DNA of 64,000 bases from Sipunculus nudus. Taxonomy: Eukaryota > Annelida > Sipuncula > Golfingiida > Sipunculidae. Numbering within the stretch: position 1 is the first letter of the stretch; each line of letters begins with the position of its first letter. This document shows positions 43,913 through 56,200 of the stretch, one piece after another. The stretch covers positions 2,744,339 to 2,808,338 of the forward strand of contig CM049316.1 of the NCBI GenBank assembly GCA_026874595.1, given 5' to 3'. A program made the translations under genes and the position numbers. The notes below the pieces were generated by a model. It was not told the origin of the DNA. It searched no databases and saw only the letters and a program-made list of their open reading frames with translations.

Positions 43913-43933
43913 ACTAATAGACCCCTAGTTTAA

Positions 43934-44341
43934 CGTTATACTGTTCAGGATAATCCAGAAAATTTGGCAATACAGAGACTAGCAGTCCCGTTACTTTGCA
44001 TCTGATTGACCTGAGCCTGTGCTCAGTTCCCCAGTCCCATCTAATTCTAACCACACGACGTTCATGTTAATATACTTTATAAAAAGCAAGGAAAAATTAA
44101 TAAAGATTAGATAAACATGTCATCGACATTCAAACTATTCAATATGTACAGTACCATAATTAACCCAGCTGTGCTTGCTGGCCCCACAGAATATGCAGTG
44201 GAAAAAAAGACAATAACGAATCAGCAGTTTCGATAACCGGTAGCGTGCAGCTATATCAAGCGGCCCTAACATCAGTTAATGACATTGTACACATGTCGTG
44301 GAATTTGTTAACGGTTATAGTCCGGCAGCCAAAGGTCATTT
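43934..44341. other. unannotated gap
   Basis: Nothing recognised between the MULE-like element and E6. Confidence 0.5.
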
Positions 44342-46819
44342 TTAGCTCAGCTGACTATAAGTCATCTGAGCTATAGTCGTGGTCCATTGTCCGTAGTCCG
44401 TCCGTCTGTCCGTCCGTCCTTCCGTCCGTCCGTAGATGTGGCACGTTTTGAAACCGTAAGAACTAGGAATCCAAAACTCGGCATAATGTTAGATGTCCCC
44501 AAGATCTCCTACCAAGCCGAAAACCGGGTTTTTGCGACTTCGTTCCTTTGAGAAATTAAGGAAAAACCTCCATTTTTTTTAAAACCTATTTTCACACTTC
44601 AGGACTGCCTAATATCAAAACCACTCATCTGTTTTTCCTCATATTTACCGTGATCAGAACATTCCCCTATATAGTTCCTATGTACATGCCAGAAATTATG
44701 TCTGTATTATATAATTTAAAAAAGTTATGGGCCCAAACATAATGCATTTTGTAAAAAAAAACAGGAAAGATATTTGATCACTTAACACAAAACATGTTAA
44801 AGCTATGGACTTTTTTCCTGTAATATAACTTTAATTAACCTAAATTAAATTGTACAACCAAAATTAGATCAAAAGCTTTTAATTTTTTGGAAATATTAAC
44901 AAAAATAAAAAATTGGTACCTTAAATTTTGCCCAAATTTGACCATGGCATTTTTTTCATGTAAGTACTGTGGATTTAATTTTCACAGCATGTTTTTGTTA
45001 ACATTTTGTCTGTTAACACAAAAAATTTGAAACCAGTTTATCAAAAACTGTAGATTTTATTCAAGTTTTCAAGCACCATGTAACATATTGTTTACATCAA
45101 GCTAGTGTTATGCAGTTTGCAAGAGCTCAGCTCCCCAGCTTCAGCTCTCAGTTCCTCAAATTTGGCATACAATTAGATGTCTCCAAAATCCCCTACCATG
45201 CCAAGAATTTGGTCACTTCGAGATATTAATGAAAAACTTCATTTTTCCATTAAAAACACATTGTTACACTTCAAGACTGCCTAATATCAAAACCACTGAT
45301 CTGACTTTAATCATATATAATATACATATTTTTCTATACATTCTCTATGCACATGCCAGAAATGATGTCAGTATTGCGTAATTGTTTTAAGTTATAGTCC
45401 CAAACATAATGCATTTTTGAATATTTCAAATTTTATACGTTATTAGTATTAATATAAAATTAGTACCTTAAATTTTGCCAAACTTTGACCATGGCACGTT
45501 TGTTTCCTGTGAGCACTGTTGATATAATTTTCATGTCATGCACATATAAGGATTTTAGCTTTTTAGTATAGAAAGCTGAAAGAAATTGGCCAAAAATTGT
45601 AGCTTTTATTAATGTTTTTATGAGACCATGTCAGACCTTGGCTCTCCCCAGCCCCACTTGAGTCACCTGTATGTTGACCTTGTTGACCTATCATCAAATT
45701 ATGCACGCTTGAGGCGAGGCATACACTGGGGCAGCCAGGCAGCTTATGGCCAGCCACAGTTGATCCAGGTGTCAAGCCCTACTCATCTAGTAGTTTTAAC
45801 TAACAACATAACAATAAATTAATCAATTTTATTGGTTTTTAATAACAAATTAAAGAAAAATTAATAGAAAAGGAATTTTTTAGTTGAAGAGTAACAGGAA
45901 ATTCACTTGCAGTTACTGATGAGGTAAGAATTTTGTATGGATGGATAGAATGTCAATGTCAATGTTATTCCAAATAACACCATGCAGTAACCTATGGTAT
46001 ATTTTCAGTTCAATTTTAATGATAAAAAATAAATCATATAATTCATTACTAATCATTAGGGATTATATGAAGGAAATTAATGATAGACAAAGATGCAGTT
46101 GATAATATTTATCTAGATTCCTGCCGTGTCTAGTGTGTACATTGATGTGAATTTAGTCCAAAATGAATATATTACATTTATTCTTTTAATGCGAATAAAA
46201 GCCATAAGACCAGGTACTTATGATCATTATTTTAATGTGTGAATTTTGTATATTCTGGATTCTCAACATCATTGTTTGGCGAAAACTGAATAAATACCAG
46301 ACATGGTGCGAATAATTTGCAAATGTATTTGAATAGGAAGATGAATATGTACTCCATTATAAAATTTCTTGCATAAGAATGGGAATTCAGGTAAAAATGA
46401 AAGTATATGAATACCAGTGCAAATACTTTCAAAATGTATTAATGAATGCATTCATGAATATGTTCTTTGATATTATTTTAATAATCATTTCAGTATTATT
46501 TAAAAAAAAATTATATTTGGGACAATTTGTTATTATTTTTAATAAATAGTTAAACTCTTATATTATATGTTCTGCTTATAAGTTATAAGGCCAAGTCAAA
46601 ATCTGTGTGACAAAAGCACTCCATTTGTTAATAAAATAAATGAAATCAATCCTCTTCCCTGTCTCCAAAGATACTATCAAAATCATACATAAGCTAAACA
46701 CCAACAACTCATAATACAGCTTATATTTATTTCCACACAAAACAAGCATGTGCCTCATTTCTAAATCATATTTCTTATCATATATAACAGCTGAGCGCCG
46801 TGACCCATGGGACCCTTGT
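44342..46819 (-). mobile_element. modular element E6 (head 46819, tail 44342)
   Basis: In reverse orientation: head at 46819 (begins ACAAGGGTCCCATGGGTC, ends CGGCGCTCAGCTG) and tail hairpin AGCTCAGATGACT/AGTCAGCTGAGCT ending at 44342, next to a GGAC/AGAC run (44379-44430). About 44342-45560 is two A-type units. 45600-46780 is unrelated AT-rich sequence with no recognised gene. Confidence 0.65.
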
Positions 46820-46827
46820 TTTTAGCT

Positions 46828-49263
46828 AACCTTGTTTTATGGTCTTAAGTTTTTTTGTTGATTTTGTTTGCCCACATATCAGGTGTGAAAAATAAGTTGT
46901 TTGGCCCTCTGTCAGCTCTGGGCATTTTTTGCTAATTAGCATAAAACTAAATGGTCACCAAAATAATGCTATAATAGCAAAAAATGCCATAATTACCTTC
47001 ACATTTGACATAGAGGGTCATCCATTACATGAATTCTGGGGTATTATGACCCAGAGAATTCATTTTTTTTTGTATTCTTTAAGTCATATTGACCACCATT
47101 TTCAATGTAGCTGTTCTCCCATTTGAAAAAAAAACTAAATATACTGAACACATGATTTTGTTACTACCTATCTTCCATAGCATATTCTGCGCAAGGGTAA
47201 TAAATTAAACTAATTAAACACTCAAGTATAGATGAAGATGAGATGATCAAACGTTCTGGAAAACAGCTGTTATTTTATAAAAATAATATGCTTTTTGGTT
47301 ACCTGTGTATGGCCTTCATAATGAAACAATAAGAGCGAAACTGCCGTTATCCACACAGTTGTTATTTTCCCCCTTGTGTCATGACGAGGCCCGATATTTA
47401 CAACTTAGGCGATATTTTACTTAGTCCGAGGGGGATTATGTGAGCATGAATTGGGTCCATTTAAATAAAAATGGCACCTTTGCGGAAATTCATCTTTATT
47501 CGTGGCAAATGAAACTGTTGTGTGATTGCACATAATATTAAAGGGACATGCATAACAAAAGATTATAAAGATTATGTTTTTGTAGTGTATTATGAAGGTG
47601 TATATACAAACGGACAAAGCTGTTACATATATGGAAAACTAACGGGTCGCAAAAATATATTTATACATGATTATAGCGGAGTCGAAAAGCATTACAGACA
47701 GCTGAATCATACTTGAAGCTGTATGTTGATGTATGTTGATGTATGTTAGCATGTATGATCTTCTGGGGTCTTCCTGACAAAAATTTTCATGGGAAATATT
47801 TTCTTGACCAATTCCAGAATCGACAGCAGGATAGACTAAAGGTTTCAAATCCAAGACCTGTAATATTTCTCGCGATAAGCACCGTTTAATGCCGTAAATT
47901 TCATTTATAAAACATATTAGTTCTTTAAAGCAAGGAAAGCTTTAACTTGCACCCTAATATGCAGACTCCCTATTCAGATTCAGAACTTAAAGTGCAAACA
48001 AAGAGGAATACTGAAAAAAATATAATTACAAACCAGATCGTGTATATTGAAATGAGATTGTATAGCTGACATATGGGTTTGGCGCCATTTTTAAATGAAG
48101 TAGACAATACATTTTAATTCTCATAATTTTCATAGAGCAATAGGGAAAAGAATGTGTATGGTGACATTCCTAATTATTGTTTTCTTTCCTTATGTATGCC
48201 ACCCACGGACTTGGCTGTACTTTAATCTATATAGTTGATTATAACGAAACATGAGCTTAACTGAGATATTCTCGATGTTCGTGTCCCAACCGATAGCCAA
48301 CTATTTCTTGTGATTAGAGCCGACGGCAAAATTTCTTGGGGGGGGGGGGCATTTTATGAAACTCTAACATCTGTCATCATCGTTTACATAACATGAATTT
48401 TGGCGCTGAAGGTTTCAGGTATTCCTGAAATATTTGATAACAGAAAATGACGTCAGAAGTGTGTGTTCATTCACATCAGCTGTCATCTGTTGCTATTGAC
48501 TAAATTTGTATGTTTCCATAATATTATTTAAAAATCCATTGAGAATTATGCTCATTTGGGTCACCTCCCTCTAAAAAGCTGTTTATTTAATATAAAATCT
48601 AAAGTAATAGTCTTTTCTGGTTATGCTACAGAAAGTGGAGAAGTGAGTTCAGCTTGCACAGGCAAGTCGACATACTTGGCGATCACATAGCAGACGAATA
48701 ATCCATATGATGCTGATGGCTGGCTATATGATGCCGATGGAAGATTGAAGCAGTATATCTAAGAATGTTGCAATATATGTGATATGACTTGACGTAGAAC
48801 ATGCAAACACATACAACTGTTACATTTGCCAGCGTACAAAGATGAATTTCCATAAATGTGCCATTTTGATTTAAATGGACTCAAATTATGTTCATTTATT
48901 CCCCGTCAAACTAAATAAATTCTCATCTAAATTGTAAATATCGGACCTCGTTGTTAAACAAGGGGGGGAATAAAAAAAAATGTGTGGATAACGGCAGTTT
49001 CGCTCTATAATTTCATTATGAAGGCCATATATCGGTAACTAAAAAAGATGAAGATGCTGATTTAGAAACAGTAAACAAATAACAAACCAGGGAAGTAAAA
49101 CATAAAAATATACATCATAAGTCTGGGAATGTTGGCGACCAGATATGGAGGTCCAAAGTTAGATAACCTTAGACAAAATATGGAAAGACTGCATGAAAGT
49201 CATGGAGAAGGGGGTAGGGGCTTTAAGTATGACTCAGCTGTCTGTAATGCTTTTCGACCCCGC

Positions 49264-49317
<54 letters not shown>

Positions 49318-50119
49318 AGAGACCAGTTTGTTTTCAATGCATGTGACAGCTTTGTGCGTTCGTATGTACACCCTACATAATACACTGCAGGTACCTTTAA
49401 TATTATATGCAAACACATACAACTTTTACATTTGCCACGAATAAAGATGAATTTCCGCAAAGGTGCCATTTTATTTAAATGGACCCAAATCATGCTCACA
49501 TAATCCCCCTCCAACTAAGTAAAAACAAAGTTGTATATATCGGGCCTCGTCATGACACAAGGGGGGGAATAAAAACTGTATGGATAACGGCCGTTTCGCT
49601 CTTTAATATATATTTTCATTATGAAGGCTATACATAGGTATATTATTAAAAGCGAATTATTTTCATAATGTATGACAGCCGTTTTCCGGAAGGTTTGATC
49701 ATCTCATCTTCATTTATACTTCAGTGTTTAATTAGTTTAATTTATTACCCTCGATCTGCAGAATGCTTTGGAACATAGGTACTAACCAAATCATGTGTCC
49801 AGTACATTTACAGTTTTTTTCTCAAATGGGAAAACAGCTTCATTGAAAATGGTGGTCATTTTGACTAAAACTATACCAAAAATGAATTCTCATGGTCGTA
49901 ATACTTCAGCATTCATGTATTGGATGACCCTCTATGTCACATGTAAAGGAAATTATGGCATTTTTGCTATTTACGCATTATTTTGGCGGCCATTTTGTTT
50001 TATGCTAATTAGCAAAAATTGCCCAAGGCTGAAAGCGGGCCAACCAACATATTTTTCACACCTGATATGTGGGCAAACAAAATCCACAAAGAAAAAACTT
50101 AAGACCATTAAACAAGGTT
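46828..50119. mobile_element. foldback element with inverted arms of about 0.9 kb
   Basis: The left arm 46828-47719 and the reverse complement of the right arm 49220-50119 match almost end to end. Shared words include TTTGTTTGCCCACATATCAG, TATGGATGACCC-type text, GGATAACGGC near the (A)n-GGGGGAA tract, and GTCGAAAAGCATTACAGACA. A third, partial copy of an internal segment (48801-49040, direct with 49407-49641) lies in the spacer. The right arm carries a (TA)n expansion (49266-49314). No transposase is seen in the 1.5-kb spacer (47720-49219). Confidence 0.85.
49266..49314. repeat. (TA)n microsatellite
   Basis: Pure TA run within the right arm of the foldback element. The left arm has only a short TA-rich stretch at the equivalent place, so the expansion came after arm formation. 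Confidence 0.95.
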
Positions 50120-50262
50120 GAGTCCAGTGGCGACCGGACTATTAGTCTTTTACGCAGAAACACGGTGGCGCTGCACTACCAACCAGTGATCCTGTGAAAG
50201 ATGCTGGTCAATTTTGAAGCTAGAAATATTATCAGACGTTCTTCACCTTGTCTCTGGCATTT

Positions 50263-51150
50263 TTAGTTCAACTGACTGTAAGTCAACTGAGGTAAAGGAA
50301 TGGCGCTTTGTCCGTCTGGCCGTCCGTAAGAAGGGCACAAATCGTAACCTCTGATCCTAGAAGCCTGTAACAAAAAATCTAGGGAGGCCTATAAAAAAAA
50401 TCTTCTTGCAAACCTGAAATTAGGTCACTGTGACCTATATCCTCCGAGCTATGGGGCTTGTAAGTACCCCCTTGGAAGAATAATAAAAAATTGACACAAA
50501 ACCTCCAATATCTTGATAATTAATGCATGGATTGTCATGAATCTTGCCTTGAATATTGACCATGACTGGTTATGTCAGGCCCCGAAAAGTGGTGGCACCA
50601 CATGTATTTTTTCTAATTTTCACGAATTTTTTTTTTTTTTCTATTTTTTTTTAAATGACAACAATCATGTCAGTTTCTCAGCTATGATTCCATCGTGTGT
50701 CCAAAAACCCGATGTGTTTATTGATCCTAAGTGTGTGCCCAATAGCCTGCCTGTTCTTCTGTCTGTCTGTCCATCGTCCATCAAAACAAACTTGTTTCCA
50801 GATGATAATTCCAGGTTGACATATGGATTTCAAACATGACGTACACTTGGCCAACCACTAAATAAAGAACCTTTATCATTTTTGGGTCATAAGGTCAAAG
50901 ATGAAGGTCACAAGACTCACTTTGGTAAAAAGATTATGGCTGCTTTTTAAGCCAAGCTTTTCATCCCCAACTTTCCATTTTGCACATTTAGCTGACTTTC
51001 AAGTATGAGGAGAGCATAAATGAATTTGGGGTCACAAGGTCAAAGGTCACAGGGACGGCCTGTTCACAAATTAGTTTTCAGATAATAACCCCAGTTTAGT
51101 TTGACATATTGGTGTCAAACTGCCAAAATCTGCCGAAAAAAGTGGTAGAT
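50263..51150 (-). mobile_element. E7, tail part of a modular element, decayed
   Basis: Reverse orientation. The decayed hairpin TTAGTTCAACTGACTGTAAG lies at 50263-50282. Next come GTCCG repeats, one 338-bp-family unit (to about 50640, with a GGTGGCACCAC box at 50592) and then a TGACCT-box repeat (50760-51130). No head was found to the right. Confidence 0.6.
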
Positions 51151-51238
51151 TGGAGGCCGTCTTAAGTTCTTACATTAATAAAACTAAAGTTTTCTTGTAA
51201 GGTATACCCAGAAAACATAAGACAAAGGGAGCAGTGAT

Positions 51239-51314
51239 TTGGTCGAGTCCACACAACCCGAGTCCGAGTGCAAGTACGAGACCAGGCCACTTGAGACCAA
51301 GTCAAAGTCAGAAT
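51239..51314 (+). repeat. left remnant of the 27-bp minisatellite
   Basis: Diverged units of the GAGTCCAGGCCACTCGAGACC type, cut off at 51314 and resuming at 52201. Confidence 0.75.
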
Positions 51315-52200
51315 TGTTACGGAACCTAATATCAAGAGATCACGTATGCGTGACGAACATAAATTTTGTAATGGAGATTAAAATAAAAATCACATTCTGT
51401 AACACTAGGCAGCGTGAAATGTCTAGGGGAATGAATAAAGAAGTCAGTGTTTTTTTGTTAACAAATAATTATATTTTTTTATTAAAACAATCCTAACATT
51501 ACAATACACTAAATCAATACAATGACACAGTATAACAACAGTACACCAGTAAATCAATACAATTATATACATAAAATGTACAGTACCTGCATACCACCAC
51601 TGTCACAGCGACTACAAGTCCTTTATAACGTACAACCCAGATGAACAGTTCACATAAATCTTCTCAGATAATAACAGTCCAGTTCATTCGCAAAATCAAT
51701 CCGGTGAATCCAAAAGTGAAGTTCTGATAGTAATTCCAAAGGCTAACTGAAGACTAATTAAAATCCGTTACAAATTCGAAGAAAGTTATAACTGCCGCAA
51801 TTATAGGAAAAAGGTTCACAAACTGACTTACACTCTTCTGTGTCCGCTTTAAAACTCAGCCCCTTATTCATAACTTTTCACCTCAAGCCGAGAACTTTCC
51901 ATTTCTCGAACAATCCAAAGAACCCAATACTACACACGTTACAGGAAACATCTAGAACAACGGACACTGTGTTTCTACATATCAGGGTTCACACGTGAGC
52001 CGGCCTCGCTCTGCCAGGCGAGAAAGCCCCAGACTAGCATGACCGTTGTGTTTACACGTGGGCCGCACCCGGCCAGCTAGAACAAGGAACGCTGTAGCAA
52101 AGCAACGCCCAGGGCTTGAGCCAATCACGAATCAGAATGTCAACAGCGCACAATAAAAGAGACATGTCAACAGCTCACAATAAAACAGACAACTGTAACA
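51315..52200. mobile_element. probable solo LTR (886 bp) inside the 27-bp minisatellite
   Basis: Begins TGTTAC and ends GTAACA (TG...CA with a 6-bp inverted match). GAAT to the left and GAGT to the right could be a 4-bp target duplication with one change. Removing the segment restores the array phrase AAGTCAGAGTCC, so the interruption is an insertion. AATAAA-type signals lie near the right end (52151, 52179). No internal retrotransposon coding region is present, hence solo LTR rather than a complete element. An alternative reading is a non-autonomous element with a CAGA duplication. Confidence 0.5.
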
Positions 52201-53280
52201 GAGTCCAGGCCACTCGAGACCAAGTACAAGTCAGAGTCCAGGCCACTCGAGGCCAAGTACAAGTCAGAGTCCAGGCCACTCGAGACCAAGTCCAAGACAG
52301 AGTCCAGGCCATTCGAGACCAGGTACGAGTCAAGGCCACTCGAGACCAAGTACGAGTACAAGCCACTCGAGACCAAGTACGAGTCCAGGCCACTCGAGAC
52401 CAAGTACGAGTCAAGGCCACTCGAGACCAAGTACGAGTCCACGCCACTCGAGACCAAGTCCAAGTCAGAGTCCAGGCCATTCGAGACCAGGTACGAGTCC
52501 AGGCCACTCGACACCAAGTAAGAGTCCAGGCCACTCGAGACTAAGAACGAGTTCAAGCCACTCGAGACCAAGTACGAGTCCAGGCTACTCAAGACCAAGT
52601 ACAAGTCCAGGCCACTCAAGACCAAGTACGAGTCCAGGCCACTCGAGACCAAGTACGAGTCCAGGCCACTCAATACCAAGTACGAGTCCAGGCCACTCGA
52701 GACCAAGTACGAGTCCAGGCCACTCAATACCAAGTACGAGTCCAGGCTACTCAAGACCAAGTACGAGTCCAGGCCACTCGAGACCAAGTACGAGTCAAGG
52801 CCACTCGAGACCAAGTACGAGTCAAGGCCACTGAAAACCAAGTACGAGTCCAGGCCACTCGAGACCAAGTACGAGTCAAGGCCACTGAAAACCAAGTACG
52901 AGTCCAGGCTACTCAAGACCAAGTACGAGTCCAGGCCACTCGAGACCAAGTACGAGTCAAGGCCACTCGAGACCAAGTACGAGTCAAGGCCACTGAAAAC
53001 CAAGTACGAGTCCAGGCCACTCGAGACCAAGTACGAGTCCAGGCTACTCGAGACCAAGTACGAGTCAAGGCTACTCAAGACCAAGGACGAGTCAAGGCTA
53101 CTCAAGACCAAGGACGAGTCAAGGCTACTCAAGACCAAGGATGAGTCCAGGCCACTCGAGACCAGGTACGAGTCCAGGCTACTCAAGACCAAGGACGAGT
53201 CCAGGCTACTCGAGACCAAGTACGAGTCCAGGCTACTCGAGACCAAGGACAAGTCCAGGCTACTCGAGACCAAGTATATA
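52201..53280 (+). repeat. 27-bp minisatellite, about 40 units
   Basis: Consensus GAGTCCAGGCCACTCGAGAC plus CAAGTAC, containing an XhoI site in most units. As 27 is a multiple of 3 and units lack stops, a 411-codon minus frame (53402-52167) stays open and reads as a 9-residue repeat SGLDSYLVS. Start and stop fall in unrelated repeats and no promoter is evident, so I do not call it a gene. Confidence 0.95.
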
Positions 53281-53282
53281 TA

Positions 53283-56200
53283 GGCACCAATATCCCTGAG
53301 GAAATGATAAAGATCAAGCATGTTCCTGTTGAGATATCGGGAGCGAAAGAAAATCAACAGCTGTGCTCTGGTAGCCATATTGGAATTTCGACAGGGCTGC
53401 AATTGGATAGAGATACAGTCCTAATAGGTACCAGTCCTAATACTCCTGATTTGGGAAAGCCGACAGGTGTATAATTCAACAGGTCTGGAGCCCTCGTATT
53501 TACCAATCATCCCTGTGAATTTGGGAAAGCTGAAGTATGTAATTGTTGAGTTATCGCACATGAAAGAAAATCAGCGATGAGGCTGCAGCGACCATATCAA
53601 AGTCCCGACAGGTGTGTAATTCAGTAGGTCTGGAGCCCTCGTATGAACGAAAATCAGCGATTGAGCTGTAGCGACCATATTGGAATCCCGACAGGTGTGT
53701 AATTCAATAGATCTGGAGCCCTCGTATGTACCAATCATCCCTGTGAATTTGGGGAAAGCTGAAGTATGTTGTTGTTGAGTTATCGCGCATGAAAGAAAAT
53801 CAGCGATTGGGCTGTAGCGACCATATTGGAATCCCGACAGATGTGTAATTCAGTAGGTCTGGAGCCCTCGTATGTACGAAAATCAGCGATTGGGCTGTAG
53901 CGTCCATATTGGAATCCCGACAGGTGTGTAATTCAGTAGATCTGGAGCCCTCGTTTGTCAGAAAATCAGCGATTGGGCTGTAGCGACCATATTGGAATCC
54001 CGACAGATGTGTAATTCAGTAGGTCTGGAGCCCTCGTATGTACGAAATTCAGTGATTGGTCTGTAGCGACCATATTGGAATTCCGACAGGTGTGTAATTC
54101 AATAGATCTGGAGCCCTCGTATGTACCAATCACCCCTGTGAATTTGGGAACACTTAAGTATGTTGTTGTTGAGTTATCGCGCGTGAATGAAAATCAGCGA
54201 TTGGGCTGTAGCGACCATATTGGAATCCCGACAGGTGTATAATTCAATAGGTCTGGAGCCCTCGTATGTACCAATCATCCCTGTGAATTTGGGAAAGCTG
54301 AAGTATGTTGTTGTTGTTGAGTTATCGCGCGTGAAAGAAAATCAGCGATTGAGTTGTAGCGACCATATTAGAATCCCGACAGGTGTGTAATTCAATAGGT
54401 CTGGAGCCCTCGTATGTACCAATCATCCATGTGTATTTGGGAAAGCTGAAGAATGTTGTTGTTGAGTTATCGCGCGTGAAAGAAAATCAGCGATTGGACT
54501 GTAGCGACCATATTGGAATACCGACAGGTGTGTAATTCAGCAGGTCTGGAGCCCTCGTATGTACCAATCATCCTTGTGAATATGGTAAAGCTGAAATATG
54601 TTGTTGTTGAGTTATCGCGCGTTAAGAAAATCAGCCATTGGGCTGTAGCGACCATATTGGAATCCCGACAGGTGTGTAATTCAATAGGTCTGGAGCCCTC
54701 CTATGTACCAATCATCCCTGTGTATTTGGGAAAGCTGAAGAATGTTGTTGTTGAGTTATCGCGCGTGAAAAAAAATCAGCCATATGGCTGTAGCGACCAT
54801 ATTGGAATTCCGACAGGTGTGTAATTCAGCAGGTCTGGAGCCCTCGTATGTACCAATCATCCCTGTGAATTTGGTAAAGCTAAAATATGTTGTTGTTGAG
54901 TTATCGCGCGTGAAGAAAATCAGCCATTGGGCTGTAGCGACCATATTGGAATCCCGACAGGGGTATAATTCATTAGGTCTAGAGCCCTTGTATGTACCAA
55001 TCATCCCTGTGAATTTGGGAAAGCTGAAGTATGCTGTTGTTGAGTTATCGCGCGTGAAAGAAAATCAGCGATTGAGCTGTAGCGACCATATTGAAATCCC
55101 GAAAGGTGTGTAATTCAATAGCTCTGGAGCTTTCGTATGTACCAATCATCCCTGTGTATTTGGGAAAGCTGAAGTATGTTGTTGTTGAGTTATCGCGCGT
55201 GAAAGAAAATCAGCGATTGGGCTGTAGCGACCATATTGTAATACCGACAGGTGTGTAATTCAGCAGGTCTGGAGCCCTCGTATGTACCAATCATACCTGT
55301 GAATTTGGTAAAGCTGAAATAATTTGTTGTTGAGTTATCGCGTGTCAAGAAAATCAGCAATTGGGCTGTAGCGACCATATTGGAATCCCGACAGGTGTGT
55401 AATTCAGTAGGTCTGGAGCCCTCGTATGTACGAAAATCAGCGATTGAGCTGTAGCGACCATATTGGAATCCCGACAGGTGTGTAATTCAGTAGGTCTGGA
55501 GCCCTTGTATGTACGAAAATCAGCGATTGGGCTGTAGCGACCATATTGGAATCCCGACAGGTGTGTAATTCAGTAGATCTGGAGCCCTCGTATGTCAGGA
55601 AATCAGCGATTGGGCTGTAGCGACCATATTGGAATCCCGACAGGTGTTTAATTCAGTGGATCTGGAGCCCTCATATGTCAGAAACTCAGCGATTGGGCTG
55701 TAGCGACCATATTGGAATCCCGACAGATGTGTTATCAGTAGGTCTGGAGCCCTCGTATGTACCAATCATCCCTGTGAATTTGGGAAAACTGAAATATGTT
55801 GTTGTTGATTTACCGCGCGTGAATTAAAAATCAGCGATTGGGCTGTAGCGACCATATTGGAATCCCGACAGGTGTGTAATTCAATAGATCTGGAGCCCTC
55901 GTATGTACCAATCATCCCTGTGAATTTGGGAAAGCTGAAGTATGTTGTTGTAAATGAGTTATCGCGCGTCAAAGGAAATCAGCGATTGAGCTGTAGCGAC
56001 CATATTGGAATCCCGACAGGTGTGTAATTCAGCAGGTCTGGAGCCCTCGTATGTACCAATCATCCCTGTGAATTTGGGAAAACTGAAGTATGTTGTTGTT
56101 GTTGAGTTGTCGCGCGTCAAAGAAAATCAGCGATTGAGCTGTAGCGACCATATTGGAATCCCGACAGGTGTATAATTCAATAGGGCTAGAGCCCTCGTAT

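Larger units (their letters stand above)
41745..43924. mobile_element. Mutator-like DNA element with 9-bp target duplication
   Basis: The ends are GGGTCTGTCT (41745) and its inverted counterpart AATAGACCC (to 43924). The 9-mer CTAGTTTAA flanks both ends (41736-41744 and 43925-43933); 9 bp is the typical MULE target duplication. The left terminal region has repeated CGCGGAGAATCC/GCGGAGAATT motifs. A second inverted copy of at least 150 bp of this end lies inside, ending at 43177, so an inner inverted pair 41745-43177 exists within the outer element. A Ulp1-type protease relic lies between them. No transposase is recognisable. KDZ-type elements (also Ulp1-bearing) are an alternative class. Confidence 0.65.

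Noticed and set aside
52116-53402. 411- and 142-codon frames in the 27-bp array as real genes
   Set aside because: The period is a multiple of 3 and contains no stop. Starts and ends lie in unrelated repeats.
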